This document shows positions 1 to 11,280 of a DNA stretch of 21,472 nt, in pieces. The DNA is from Basidiobolus meristosporus CBS 931.73 (lineage: Eukaryota > Basidiobolomycota > Basidiobolomycetes > Basidiobolales > Basidiobolaceae): assembly GCA_002104905.1 (NCBI GenBank), contig MCFE01000989.1, positions 1 to 21,472 of the forward strand. The letters are read 5' to 3'. Under the pieces are notes generated by a model. That model made no database searches. It saw only the letters and a list, made by a program, of their open reading frames with translations, and was not told where the DNA came from. Each line of letters starts with the position of its first letter. Position 1 is the stretch's first letter. Position numbers and translations under genes: made by a program.

Positions 1-1388
1 AATCCATGTTGAGACATTTACTGGTGGTCTCAAATGGTGGAAGCCTTAGCATGGCCATGGAAATCCCCATCTTGGGAACAGCGGGATCAGCATGGACATT
101 TCAAAATGCTCCCTTGACTTTGAAATGTATTGAATGGATGACTGAAGTGTCAAACCAAGCCTTGAAAACAGAAACGTCTGTGTTGTGCGTCAAGGAATCG
201 CAAGCACAACTGCTACCGAACAAGATATTTCCAGGATGGACATGCAGAGAATCATTGCAAATGCAGCGGGAGCTATTTTCGACTAATTGTTTGTTACACT
301 GGATGGGGGCTGACTGATCTTTCCCAACGGAAAGGATGGGGATGTGCATCTTTGGCCCCAACTCTCAAGGAGCAAGATCATCGAGAAATCCTAGTGATAC
401 TGGGAGAAGTGGGAAGCTATGATGTAATTGACTCGTCAAAGCCCACATAACGACTGATTTCCCCAGTGTAACCTTGAAATACTCTGGGGTCGGTGTCCAC
501 CAATAAATCTTCCCACCACTGAGCATTGTAGATGGCAGTCACGAACACCACTTCTAGCTAGCTTTGTGGCCCTAGTTGCGCATGATCCACTCTCAGACAT
601 ATTCATCAACACGCAGATCTAGATTTCTGGCGTCTGCGCAAAAACCTACCTATGCGCCATCACCCTCCTCCTTGCATGGACGCCTGTCCGATGATTGGAG
701 GCGATCTACAACGTAGAAGTTTGGAATAGTCCCAACCATGACGATCTGTTGACACATCGAAAAATACCACAACGATGATTCCACAAGAGCCTCTCTTTTG
801 CCTCAGCTGCACCTGGTGCGTGTTACATAGACGCTGGCCACACTTTACCGGTTCGAGAAACGAGCTCGACCCAGGTTCTTGAATGAACGGGAAATCCCAT
901 AACTTTGTGGCTGTTCGTTCACACCATCAGCCGGAATTCGCTTGCTAACCAGTGTGATACGCCAACCAGCAAAAGCTTGCGAACTTCGCCTCGTGGCAGC
1001 TCACATTTGGCCGGACTTGACTATCGTATCGGCTGTTGGTGTCCTGTTCAAGCCAGGATGTCGGAATGAAACAGCCCTCAGAATCCGCAGATACCCCCGT
1101 CTGGAGGGCACCAGACAAACGTCAAGTTGTGGTGTTCTACAGCACAACGGCAGCTTTGGTTACCAAGTGGGGTTTATTTTCTTCGAACTAACGGGCATAA
1201 AAGAGGGGTATTTGAGGGGGAAATAAATTATTTACATCAAGAAATTAGTACTTTTGGGTGGTTGCGTATACGCTGTTGATACAATGCAAGAGAGCAAGGC
1301 AAAGGGGAGCAGCAGGTGAAGCCAAAGCCGGTCACGAGCAGCACTGCCAAATATCTTTGATTCATCGTGGTAGATATTTCCTGGGTTC
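1..1388. other. Intergenic stretch, no gene recognised
   Basis: The open frames here (for example 6-317 + and 942-1226 +) show no domain, no biased composition and no convincing splice structure. The right end should hold the 3' UTR of the minus-strand trihelix gene. An AT-rich patch near 1222-1240 could supply its poly(A) signal, but there is no clean AATAAA on the minus strand. Confidence 0.5.
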
Positions 1389-2940
1389 CTATCGCTTCAG
1401 GAACTCCAACAGCGCTGCCATCATTTCCACCTGGCGTTCTTGGAGCTTGATCTTCTTCTGTCGGTGCTGCTCCCTCCGCTCCAGCTTCTGCTTCAAGAAA
1501 TCCATGTGATCTTGGTGCTTCTTCTGCAAGAAATTCAGGTAGTCTTCGGAGCGTGAGAGCTCGCAGGCGTGCTCGGGTAGATCATGCCATTTGCGCTTCT
1601 CCGTGCTCATGGGGACAGGGCTCTGTCGTGGGGAGATATAGGAAACATCGCTAAGCTGGGAATCAGCATGATTTGGATCCATCGATTCTATTATCTGATG
1701 ATCACTGGCCTGTGAGTTGGACAAGGAAAGGGCCGTGATGCTATGTTCCGTGGACTGAAAACCACGCGAGGTAACTTCGGAGGCTGGGAATGTGTTCATG
1801 GCTATCTCGCCGTAAGATACTTGGACTGAATGAGTGGGATTTTCTGGGATGCTTGCTGCACCAGCAACTGCTCCATTAGGTGTCGACGCGCCACTGGGCA
1901 CGCCGATCGCGCTGGCATTGTTGGTGGTATTGAAATGGACTGGCTGGGTATTGCCAACAACCATGTGTTGTGGAGTAGCGGGTCCGGGGATATGACTATA
2001 CTGTGGCTGCTGCTGCTGCTGTTGCTGTTGTTGTTGATTGTGTTGCTGATGTTGATGCTGCTGGATGGCCTGTTGTATCGTTTGCTGTTGTTGCGCCTGA
2101 TGTGCTTGCTGCTGTGTCAGTTGCTGAAGCTGCTGTTGCTGTACTTGGGCCTGCAAGGGCGCTTGCTGAGGTTGAGCATTGCTATCGAAACCAATATTCC
2201 CTGGGTTGTGGGTCTGTGGTATGGTTGGAGAAAGACCCTGTCCCTGGGCTGGGAGACCATTTCCGTCAACGGGCTGATTCCTCATAGACACTGGCACCGA
2301 AGCACGTCGCACTCTAATCGCGTTCATGTCCTCAAAGTAGTCGTCGGTTTTTTTCGCGCTTCCTGGCTGGCTATTATGTTGTAAAATTTCCTAAGAAACA
2401 AAGACATTTAGCGTGCTGCTGCATGGAATACCGGGAAGCAAATCCACCCCGCTGCGAGTGAATACCTTGTACTTTCTCTCCAGAGTTTTCCAGCGGTTCC
2501 GGCATTGCTCAGCTGAGCGGTTGAAGCCTGCTTCTAGCATTCTGCGGTGAAGTCTTTCCCATACGGTAGCGTTCCTCTTCATGCTTTCAAAGTACTCGCG
2601 GTGCTCACCGTACAGCTTTATCAGGTATTTTGTTTCGTCGTGGCGCCAGTTTTCGCTATACCTGGACGTGCCCTTCACCGGGGACGGGCTCTTGTCTGGG
2701 GATAAGGCTGGTTAGTGTCGGTCCGCTGCACTAAAAGCTAGCAGCAATATTACCAAAGGCTGGAATGGCGGTTCCTGCCATTTGTGGGGTTCCGTCGGGA
2801 GTGGAACGCAGAGCAGAATGGGCTTGGGATTGGAGAAGGAGGTCTTGCGGGGCACAAGGGGAGCCAGAAAGGGCGTTGGCGATGGTGCCCGATACATTCG
2901 GGACCTGTGTAAATAAGGTAGAGGAGGACGTAGAACTCAT
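1389..2940 (-). CDS. Trihelix (GT1/Myb-like) DNA-binding protein with polyQ tract, three exons
   Basis: Inferred exons on the minus strand are 2940-2754, 2695-2466 and 2390-1389, giving 472 residues. The introns are 2753-2696 (GTAATA...CCCCAG, with CTAAC upstream of the acceptor) and 2465-2391 (GTATTC...TTTCTTAG). Joining them restores one trihelix domain at about residues 76-165: a first helix around W79 (ENWRHDETKYLI), a middle NRWKTLERKYK, then HNSQP and DDYFEDMNAI across the second splice junction. That is the usual layout of the Myb/SANT-like domain of GT-type transcription factors. Residues about 213-269 are very glutamine-rich, including a run of ten Q. Residues about 420-472 are charged and heptad-like (LQKKHQDHMDFLKQKLERR), probably a coiled coil for dimerisation. 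The likely role is a nuclear, sequence-specific transcription regulator; its targets cannot be told. ATG 2940 (MSSTSSS) was chosen; an in-frame ATG at 3027 would add 29 residues. Confidence 0.85.
1990..2160 (-). repeat. CAG/CAA repeat encoding the polyQ region
   Basis: Mixed CAG and CAA codons on the minus strand (ctg/ttg on the plus strand) encode glutamine runs broken by H, A, L and T. The mixture of codons argues for a selected polyQ segment more than a freshly expanded pure CAG array, though length variation between isolates would be expected. The same repeat produces a meaningless leucine-rich frame on the plus strand. Confidence 0.9.
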
Positions 2941-5900
2941 AGAGTAACTAAAGTATCGCCAAGTGGAAAGAGCAGAGTGCGATAGAAACCGAGTGAATGT
3001 ATTATGGAAGACTGGGAGGGGGTGCAATGCCTTCTGATAGAATTTGTCGGCGAATCCTAGTACAGAGTGTTCTCGTTTACTGCAGGCTCCCCTGGTAATA
3101 TCTATTCCAATGAAATACGGGGACCCGAGTTATTCTATTCATTTGTGCACGGAGTAATTTATCTGCTCTTGATCTAAAACAGATGGATACAAGCCCTGTG
3201 CACAAGTCCAATCTACACGATGTGGTCAATCAATCATTCCTACATCAATAATTGGCAGCCCAATGACCAATGCCCGCTCTACGGTCGCTCCGATTAAAAA
3301 GTGCTAATGGAGATTTGAGAACAGGAAGATGTATACCAGCCTGTAAGGCGAGTGCGTGCAGTTTTCACAGAGACCGTACATGTGGTTGTCTAGACTCCGT
3401 TTAAGGCGACTGCAAACGAGTTTCAGTCTCAATCAAAACGTCGCATCTGGCGATGAGGGAACCAACCGCCATGCCGCCGCGGACCAGAGCAGCGATCAAC
3501 AACGCACCACCGTCGTCCATGAGACAACTTGGATAGCGCAGGCACAGCCAATCAGCAAGCCCCTCTGGATCAATGGGTTGGGGAAGTGAGTCCACTAATG
3601 TGGTGTCGACACCGGAACACTGTGCTATCCTTGATCACTGGGGATATCGATATATTACGCATCAGTATATTGTGACATACAGAAGAGCCGAGCCGTCTGA
3701 TTGAATAGATCCTCTCTGTTGCAAGGTATTATGAAATACGGAATCCGTCTCACCTCCCGGCCATATTTGGCAGTCGGATTGCTTGCTGGAATAGGTGCCA
3801 GCCATGCAGCGGTGGCAGGTGGGATTACTATTCCCAACCGCTTGACATATATGGTGCCTGTCTTTTCCACGCGTTGCTCTCGAAATCACGAACGCTAGCC
3901 AGATGCCGAATCATATCCTCAACCTCATGGTTGCCATATATGGGGTTGGAGATATGATAGATAGTGTTCCTAAACAATCAACCATTGAAATACTGTATTG
4001 TAGAAGGAGGATCAATTATTCATGTATACCTCCCATATCAGATTAGGGTAGCGAGGTTACCCCATGCTGGTGATGAGGATTTAGGCTGTTGGTTGCTCAC
4101 TATTGGGCAGTGTGGCATTGCCCTTCGCTTCAGGACCTCGCCCGCCGCTCACATGGATGGCTCCTGTGCCCGCATGTCCGCGCGACTTCACAGACAAGCC
4201 CATCCGGCGCTCTGAGTGAGGGCCCGGTATCACCGACGCCCTGCTGACTCCAGCTAGCCTTTTCACATCGTAGCCCTTGCCCACTCCACTTTCGTCTTCA
4301 TGTCAGACAAGACTTTACGTATCCTCCGTTGGCGGAAGACACGCGGGGCTTGTGCCCATTCTCATTGGGGGATGGTATGTTTTCGATTGGATTCCAGCTT
4401 CTACTCTAGCTCAGATAAAGTGTCCATCACCCCGTTACACAGCACGCTAAATGATCACTTTCGGTTTGTGCGAGGTGTGGTTTGGGGGCAGATAAGGCAT
4501 AGCCTTGAAAATCTACCACGTTGGATGCACCGAGCAAACCAAATCTAGCCCACCATCAGAGTTCGCATTGCCGACCTTCTAGCATGAAACTTGAAATTTA
4601 TGAGCAAGATGAAGATCAGGCGGAACAAGGGTGCTTGGCAAACCAAACTCTGCTAGGCACGGGCCAATCACAGCGGATGTGATGTGGATGCGAGAATCCT
4701 GAACCACCCTCAGTAAACAGAGGCATTTACCTTTCCGGAAACCCATTTCAAAGCCGTTTCCCATGCTTCATGGGGTTTAAAGGAGGATGCCATTGACGTA
4801 TGGTGACTGATTTCTAAGACCACCCCTTCGTTGTGTTGGTGACGACGTAAACATGTTCCACAGCTGCTTTCTCCTGAAGGGGCATTTGGATGATGGAACT
4901 TCAGGTGATCAGAGTAGGAGCAGTGAGGGTTGGCGGCATCTGCCCCAATGAAATCACCGATCTGCCATGTTGTCCAATGCGACGACTTGGGTTAAAATTA
5001 CGGAACCTGTGTTTGACGTAGTGAGCCTAACATGTCACATCAAGGACAACGGTTGATGCCAAGCGATGTAGAACGTGATATTTGAGCCCGATTACAAAGT
5101 AATTTATTAGTGCTACTCGGGAATTTCGCAAGAACCCACATACTCCCGAGGGTTGAAGAGAGCGGCGCTGTGACGTTACTCCAGCTCCTATACCCCTAAT
5201 AGCATCTTGCAAGAGGAGCAATGTGGCACTAGCCCTAGCCCTAGCCCTTACTTCACCACCCCACCCCACCCCGCCGTTGCCCATCCCTTTCCAAAACATA
5301 AACTGAATGATCTGTACTCTGGGGTTTATATGGGCAACCAACACTCTTCGTAGCACCCGCACTGGTTGGTTTCTGTGTGCTGTCAAATTCCCATTCAGGA
5401 ACGCGACTAATACGAGAGCCATCCACCGCGATATCGAGCCGTTACTTGCAGATACTATGGGAATGTGGGTCAATGTAGATGAAATTCCAGTATGTATGGC
5501 CACCGAAAATTGCTGCTACATTGAACAGGACCTTGGTCCTAATAAATATAGCAATGCTAACCATAAAAGTCTCGGATTACATAATTTCCATTACCAATTG
5601 CATTGGGAGATTAATAATCTTGTCATTCGAAGCAGCGAGCTGGGAATCCCACACAATGCAGCAATCAATACAGATTCGACAATGCATGTGATATTAGTGG
5701 CGCATGAATTGGTATACCTGTCGAGTATCATTGACAAAAATGTCGCTTGACGGCCCTGAAAAATTTCATTGCAGCCTAGTATGGAATCTTGATAATATTC
5801 CTATTTCGAGCCAGGGTTCGTGTCGACATCAGCCAATGGGTTCCGGAAGCCCTCCGCGCGAAAGGTGCCAAAAGTATTTGCCCGGCAAACTATACGTGGC

Positions 5901-6555
5901 GCAGGTGATTTGATATTCATGTTATTTCGGGGATGATTAGCTCTCTTGATATGGGGGCCGTTCCTGACAGCTGGGTGGCGCCGTGCTATCGGTGCAGTAA
6001 ATCCCTAGCTACTCCCCAAATGCGGCCGGTGGGGCATCTCCCGTGAGAGCTGCAAAGGGGCCGCTGAAGGCGCACGAATTCGCTTTGGCACTTGAAACCA
6101 GCAGAAAGCGATGCTATACGACGGACTAGGGGTGTAACTCGCCACAGCTTTTTATTTGCGTTCATGCTGGCTGTCATAGCCATGATGACAGGTAGAAACC
6201 CCCTCGAGCGACCTTTCACAACAGTGGCTCAAGCCAATCGAATGGCTTTAGCGCTGCTGCCTACACTTTAGGGAATTTTTTTCACTCGGTAATGCTCAAA
6301 TACTGTTGAAATCAACCCCTACCCCACTTCACTGATTGGGGCTCAAGCAATGCGCATCCAATCACCATTCGTGCGTGGTCATTGGCCAACGCTGGCAGCT
6401 ACGGGTAGACAGGTATAATAGAATAGGTGGCGTCTTAAAGATACTGCACACCCGATTCATTTTTATAGATCTCTTGAGGCGAGCACTGATCGTCGCTCTC
6501 TACTCTCCCTTCGTCTCTCTTTTGCTTCTTCCCCCAGTCCACATTATAATACCCG
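2941..6555. other. Long intergenic region without a supported gene
   Basis: About 3.6 kb between the trihelix gene and the succinyl-CoA ligase gene. Several open frames exist (5307-5750 +, 5027-5503 -, 3701-3898 +, 4081-4284 -), but none shows a recognisable domain, and the two longest overlap each other on opposite strands. The left end must hold the promoter of the trihelix gene and the right end that of the ligase gene. The only other structure seen is a short CTAGCC repeat followed by C-rich DNA near 5229-5275. Confidence 0.5.
5229..5275. repeat. Short (CTAGCC)n repeat plus CCCCA-rich tract
   Basis: Three tandem CTAGCC hexamers, ending in CTTA, run from 5229 to about 5250. After a short gap comes a C-rich stretch with three CCCC runs spaced by single A (about 5257-5275). 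It resembles but does not match the common fungal telomere repeat (CCCTAA). Confidence 0.6.
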
Positions 6556-7715
6556 ATGTTCTTCCGCAACGCTCTACGCCAGACCGCTCGTTCAGGTACT
6601 TTTTCAGCCTCACGGTGTGCCACATCAGACGTGGGCGCATTTCACCTTCGCCATCGCGTATTCCCTGCCCCTCGTTAACCCATCGCTTTGCAGTACGTAG
6701 CTTCTCTTCTACCACCGCCACCCGCAGCTATGAGGATACTGCCAAGAACATGTTGATCAACAAAAACACCCGTGTGATCTGCCAAGGATTCACTGGCAAG
6801 CAGGTATGGATCTGAGGCTTCATTCTGCCACTGAGACTCGGGAAATTCATCGATGTCCACTTCATTGTCCAGGGTACCTTCCACTCCTCTCAAGCCATTG
6901 AGTATGGCACCAACATGGTCGGTGGTGTCTCCCCCAAGAAGGCCGGTCAAACCCACTTGGGCCTTCCCGTGTACGGCAGTGTCGCCGAAGCTGTCCGTGA
7001 GGCCAAGCCTGATGCCAGTGTGATCTACGTTCCTCCCCCAGGTGCCGCTGCCGCCATTTTGGAGGCCATCGAGAACGAGATCCCTCTTGTCGTTGCCATT
7101 ACCGAGGGGGTTCCCCAGAAGGACATGGTTCGCGTTGTCAAGGCATTGAAGAGCCAAAGCAAGACCAGATTGATTGGCCCTAACTGCCCTGGTATCATCG
7201 CTCCTGACGCTTGCAAGATCGGCATCATGCCCGGCCACATCCACAAGAGAGGCAAGATCGGTATTGTCTCCCGCTCCGGCACCTTGACCTATGAGGCCGT
7301 CAACCAAACCACTCAAGTTGGACTTGGCCAAACCCTGTGCGTCGGTATTGGCGGTGATCCATTCAACGGTACCAACTTCATCGACTGCCTCAAGGTATTC
7401 TTGGAGGATCCCGAAACCGAGGGCATCATTCTTATTGGTGAGATCGGTGGATCTGCCGAAGAGCAAGCTGCCGAGTACTTGATCCAACACAACTTCAGCA
7501 AGCCCAACCCCAAGCCCGTTGTGTCTTTCATTGCCGGCTTGACTGCTCCTCCCGGTCGTAGAATGGGCCATGCCGGTGCTATCATTGCTGGTGGCAAGGG
7601 TGGAGCCAACGATAAGATCGAAGCTTTGGAAAGGGCCGGAGTGGTTGTTTCCAGATCCCCCGCTAAGCTCGGTACTCTGATGAAGGAGGCCATGGTCAAC
7701 GCCGGTAGAGCCTAA
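6556..7715 (+). CDS. LSC1: Succinyl-CoA ligase (ADP/GDP-forming) alpha subunit, mitochondrial
   Basis: Inferred exons are 6556-6595, 6694-6803 and 6873-7715, giving 330 residues, the normal length for this subunit. Introns are 6596-6693 (GTACTT...TTTGCAG) and 6804-6872 (GTATGG...GTCCAG). The enzyme interconverts succinyl-CoA and succinate plus CoA with formation of a nucleoside triphosphate in the TCA cycle, as a heterodimer with the beta subunit in the mitochondrial matrix. The N-terminus ([13 protein letters not shown], then RSFSS) is basic and hydroxylated with no acid, as in a mitochondrial presequence. Conserved parts follow: [13 protein letters not shown] across the second junction, the CoA-binding region, [15 protein letters not shown], and the active-site phosphohistidine in MGHAGAI, about His283. 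The ATG at 6556 is the only start that gives a presequence in frame. The beta subunit gene is not in the window. Confidence 0.95.
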
Positions 7716-8090
7716 TTTCATCCCATCTACCAGCGAGTGAAACATAGATTGGGCTTGACGGAGTTGCCGAAAGATCAATTTTTCTCTTCACGATCCGAAC
7801 GTGGTTCCGCGTTGACAGCCCAGCAGATTAGCACATGAATTGTTTACCAAGTATAGATCTTCACCCTGTTCCATCCCTCATGTATCCGCAACAAAATAAA
7901 CCATTGCGTAGTGTTTAATATCATGGACTTGGGCGATCGGCATATAGAACAAAGTGTGACCCCGGCCTACCAGCCTGGTGGGCCAAACCGGCTATGCCCG
8001 GTTGTCAGCTTGATGGTGATCCTTTCAAGAATTTATTCCATAACATTCTCTATGTTGTACATTGGCTGATCAAAACAACTACGTTGGGGA
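7716..8090. other. Convergent 3' region with poly(A) signal
   Basis: The ligase gene (+) and coiled-coil paralogue A (-) converge here, 375 bp apart. A plus-strand AATAAA at 7895-7900, 180 bp after the ligase stop codon, is a plausible poly(A) signal. No gene is seen in between. Confidence 0.5.
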
Positions 8091-8901
8091 TCATTGTGGT
8101 TCGGATTTCATCTTCCTCTTGGCTACCTTGGCGCTCAGTTCTCGGGTATACCTCACAAACTCCTCCGGTGAGCACTGGCTATCCGGCGGCCCCTCTCCCG
8201 TCTCCCCCAGCTTCTGCTCGATCCGCAGAAGCACCGGCAGGAGGCCCGCCTTCACCTGGTTCAGATAGCTGAGCAGCTCCGAGTTGCGGGACTGCGTCTG
8301 TTTGAACTCCTGCTTGGCCGCCTCAATCTGGATCTGGGAAAGTTTCGTTCGTCTACGCAGCTCCTCGATCTCTCCCGCTTGCTCTTGATTTCTGTGTTTG
8401 GCTCTTTTGTACTCTTGCTCAGAATCTTTGGTAAAATCGGTTAGTTCACTCTTGCTAGGGCGAAAATCAAGGGAAAGCGGGAGAGGGCTCTCCTCCTGCG
8501 CGACTAAACCTCTACAGCCGTTGTGCTACACTTACTCTGATGGTACTGGCGAAATTCCTCTGAAAATATAGAGAACGACAAGTTCGTGGTCTTGAGGTAG
8601 GCGGAGTCTTCGTCTGTAGCAAACTTGTCAGTATACGTCAGCCTGGAAGCCCATCAAGTGTCTTCAACCCGCAGACAGTTGGGTGGTCGTGAATTATGCC
8701 TGTCGTTACTTACCAGAACTTTCGAAAAGGGACAGATTGACGCTTGCCTGTGGATACTCCTAAGAAAAAACCAGGTTACTAGGGGTGTCGAAGGCGGGGG
8801 GACTGCTTGGGCTGGTAGGGAATTGCGACGAAGTTGAGAAATCAGTTGTGCGTATACCGCGTAGAAACTACCTCATCAGAAACAATGGATAGTCCGGACA
8901 T
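8091..8901 (-). CDS. Small coiled-coil protein of unknown function, paralogue A
   Basis: Not a recognised family. Four exons on the minus strand: 8901-8872, 8759-8714, 8613-8536 and 8425-8091 (30, 46, 78 and 335 nt), giving 162 residues. Splice sites are clear: GTAGTT...TTTTTTCTTAG, GTAAGT...GCTACAG with CTGAC nearby, and GTAAGT...CCAAAG with CTAAC. The reading frame and exon lengths match those of paralogue B at 12625-13347, which strongly supports the model. The protein starts MSGLSIVSDE, has an acidic N-terminal third with FSIFSEEFRQYHQ, then a charged helix (about residues 52-115: KRAKHRNQEQAGEIEELRRR) expected to form a coiled coil, a leucine-rich piece (GLLPVLLRIEQKL), and a basic tail ending KSEPQ. 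No signal peptide or membrane segment is visible. Part of exon 4 is base-identical to paralogue B. A coiled-coil subunit of some complex is a guess. Confidence 0.8.
8120..8373 (-). repeat. Left arm of a 254-bp perfect inverted repeat (exon 4, paralogue A)
   Basis: Reverse-complementing this stretch gives exactly 13065-13318, with no mismatch or gap in 254 bp. The 52 exon bases before it match the other copy at only about 65%, and similarity fades within 30 bp after it. The arms are separated by about 4.7 kb. Confidence 0.95.
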
Positions 8902-9590
8902 GGAAAAAAACACGGTTCTCAAGCGGTCGAAGAATGATGGTGGGTAGCTGTGACTGTTAAGATAACGCCGTGGTGGATAGCGCAGGACTATATGAAACAA
9001 CTAAGCAATCTGCTGCAAGCGGATCAAGAGTGACTCAAAAGAATGCCCATTGGCGGAAACCCCCAAGACCATCGCCATTGGTTCAAAAATATATAGAAAA
9101 CTCAAGTCACACTGTTACGGTGGGTGTTCACCAAAATCATCGATTCCCTTTTCTCTCGTGCATGAGCACATCAATTAATGCCCATCAAACCTCAATTCTC
9201 TTGGAACCCTAGTGGTGGGTCTCCGCGTGCACCGTGATTGGGCAGTCCTTCGACGCAGCAAGATGGCTAACCTGAGAGTTAACACAAGCAGAGCATCACG
9301 ACATTTATTCACTGCATAATAGACAAACATGAGGCTTCTCCACAAGCGGATCGACTGAAAAGCGGTCGTTTTGCGTTCACCCCAACCACGACCGAAAGGG
9401 TCCACGAAATTAAATTAATATGCCATCGGGTGGCTTTGGTATAAAGATCTCTAGCGTTATATTGAAAGATGGGCCATTGATGGCCGGTCTAGCAGAGCAA
9501 AAAGAAGTTCCGGTTCTCACGAACATCATACTTTCCTAATTCATCTAGCATTCAAAACTAAAAATGGACGTCATTACGGGGTTTCAGGAC
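8902..9590. other. Intergenic, promoter of paralogue A and 3' flank of amidase
   Basis: No gene seen in 689 bp. The left end is the upstream region of paralogue A and the right end is the 3' flank of the amidase gene, both on the minus strand. Sequence upstream of paralogue A shows no obvious similarity to that upstream of paralogue B. Confidence 0.5.
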
Positions 9591-11234
9591 TTAAATAGGA
9601 ATTGGGTAGGTATCGTTGGTGCGATCAATCTCGTAGAAGCGAGGGGTTTGGCGAATACGGAGGGCCGACTCCAAAGCATACGCATATCCCATCAATTTTG
9701 CTTCGGTCCAGGCGGTGCCCACGAACATGATTCCGTAGGGCACTCCGTTGCTGTCGAGGCCGACTGGGGTGGTGATGGCGGGGTATCCAGCCACCGAGTG
9801 GGGCTGACTGGCGGCGGAGGCTTGGTCTCCAGGCAACAACAAGGCGTCCAACTTCCATTTCTTCAAGGCGAAGTCGATGCCCAATTGGCGGGAGTTCCTC
9901 TGGTTGGTAGCCAATGCCTTGTAGTAGGCCTTGTTCTTTCCATTGGTTTGCTGAGACTCGATAAGGATGTCTTGGCCGAAGAACTGCATTTCGGTGTCCT
10001 TGTGTGCCTCGTTGTAGTCGATGATGTCTTGGAGGGAGCGGACTGGGGATTCGACCAATTCGGACAGGTACTTGTTCAAATCTTCCTTGAAGTCAATCTT
10101 GGAGACAAGGAACTCGTTGGGCATCCAGGACCAGTAGGTGGTGGCGAGCTCGTCAATCTTTGGAAGATTGGTGTTGTTGACGATGGTGGCTCCAAGGGAT
10201 CTCAGAACACCGATGGTTTTCTTGAAAGTGGGCATCATGGGGACGGTGGTTTCGGCTTGCCAGAGGATCTTGTGAGGGATGCCGATCCTGACGCCTTGAA
10301 GGGCGTTCTTGGTAAGGTACTTGGTGTAATCCTCTTTACGCTGATTCGTGGTTACAGGATCGCGTTTGTCGACTCCAGATATGACGTTGAGCACGTAGGC
10401 GGCGTCCTTCACGCTCTTGGCGAGGACGCCAACAGTATCCAAGGAGGAGGACAAAGGAATCACCCCGTTACGTGAGGTCAATCCGCGTGTGGGGCGGATG
10501 CCCGCCAGCATGTTACGATTGCCGGGCGAGGTGACGGAGCCATCGGTATCGGTTCCGAGTGCCACAGTAACCAAATTGGCACCGACAGCAGCACCGGAGC
10601 CGGAGGAGGATCCTCCGGCATTCTGAGTGAGGTTGTAGGGACTGCGGCATTGGCCTCCGCGTCCGGACCATCCCTCGGAATAGCTGCTCGCTCTCATATC
10701 GGCGAACTCCGACATATTTGCCTTTCCAAGAATGATGGCGCCTGCCTTGCGCAAAAGCATTACAACGTGAGCGTCGCGAGGCACTTTGCTGCCGACCAAC
10801 GACAGGGAGCCCGCGCCGGTGGACATCTTGTCGTCGGTGGCGATGTTGTCCTTGACAATGATGGGGATGCCGTGGAGCGGTCCGCGGGGACCTTTCTCCT
10901 TGCGTTCGCAGTCCAAATCGTCAGCAATCTGCAGCACATCTGGGTTGGTCTCGATGACCGCCCGAATATGGGGATTGATCTGTTTGATACGAGCGAGGTA
11001 GCATTGAACTATCTGGCGAGAAGTCAGACGGCCTTGTTTCAGGTACGTCTGGATCTGGTCGATGGAGGCCTCCTCCAACTTGACTCCCCCGCACTTGGGC
11101 ATCACCCAGCGCGAGTCTACCGCAGCCATCAGATTGGGGCTTAGGGTGTCTGGAGTGACGCTTTGGAGAGCCTCGGCTTGGGCAAAAGCCAGAAGGGCAA
11201 ATGGAATGAGTGTCAGTAATTGACCGGTTAACAT
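9591..11234 (-). CDS. Secreted amidase of the amidase-signature family
   Basis: Single exon of 547 residues from ATG 11234. The open frame extends upstream to a TTG at 11309, but the ATG gives a clean signal peptide (MLTGQLLTLIPFALLAFAQA), so the protein probably enters the secretory pathway. The amidase-signature fold hydrolyses amide bonds through a Lys / cis-Ser / Ser triad. The pieces are visible in order: the lysine in GIPIIVKDN, the glycine-serine loop NAGGSSSGSGAAVGAN, and the nucleophile serine in GTDTDGSVTSPGN, followed by AGIRPTRGLTSRNGVIP. The family covers GatA-like, fatty-acid amide and general amidases; the N-terminal EASIDQIQTYLKQGRLTSRQ and the leader fit the stand-alone fungal type, not GatA. 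Its substrate cannot be told. It lies between the two inverted coiled-coil paralogues and, unlike them, has no intron. The C-terminus TYPIPI carries no obvious sorting signal. Confidence 0.92.
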   Translation of the reverse strand: MLTGQLLTLIPFALLAFAQAEALQSVTPDTLSPNLMAAVDSRWVMPKCGGVKLEEASIDQIQTYLKQGRLTSRQIVQCYLARIKQINPHIRAVIETNPDVLQIADDLDCERKEKGPRGPLHGIPIIVKDNIATDDKMSTGAGSLSLVGSKVPRDAHVVMLLRKAGAIILGKANMSEFADMRASSYSEGWSGRGGQCRSPYNLTQNAGGSSSGSGAAVGANLVTVALGTDTDGSVTSPGNRNMLAGIRPTRGLTSRNGVIPLSSSLDTVGVLAKSVKDAAYVLNVISGVDKRDPVTTNQRKEDYTKYLTKNALQGVRIGIPHKILWQAETTVPMMPTFKKTIGVLRSLGATIVNNTNLPKIDELATTYWSWMPNEFLVSKIDFKEDLNKYLSELVESPVRSLQDIIDYNEAHKDTEMQFFGQDILIESQQTNGKNKAYYKALATNQRNSRQLGIDFALKKWKLDALLLPGDQASAASQPHSVAGYPAITTPVGLDSNGVPYGIMFVGTAWTEAKLMGYAYALESALRIRQTPRFYEIDRTNDTYPIPI

Positions 11235-11280
11235 GGCAAGAATGAGCTGATCACATCCTTCCGAGAGGCAGGCAGCGGCA

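Noticed and set aside
1830-2384. Leucine-rich plus-strand frame
   Set aside because: It is the reverse reading of the polyQ codons of the trihelix gene.
5027-5750. Overlapping 158-residue (-) and 147-residue (+) frames
   Set aside because: They overlap on opposite strands and neither has a domain, splice support or repeat structure; chance frames are likely.
6675-7778. 367-residue open frame on the minus strand
   Set aside because: It lies exactly antisense to the succinyl-CoA ligase exons, is low in complexity, and has no domain; it is a by-product of codon bias on the plus strand.
7994-8272. Plus-strand frames over 7994-8272, repeated on the minus strand at 13166-13405
   Set aside because: The shared protein text comes from the antisense of the exon 4 identity tract; the coiled-coil frame with conserved splice structure is the real one.
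9564-10475. 303-residue open frame on the plus strand
   Set aside because: Antisense to the amidase gene, valine/glycine/leucine-rich shadow frame without motifs.
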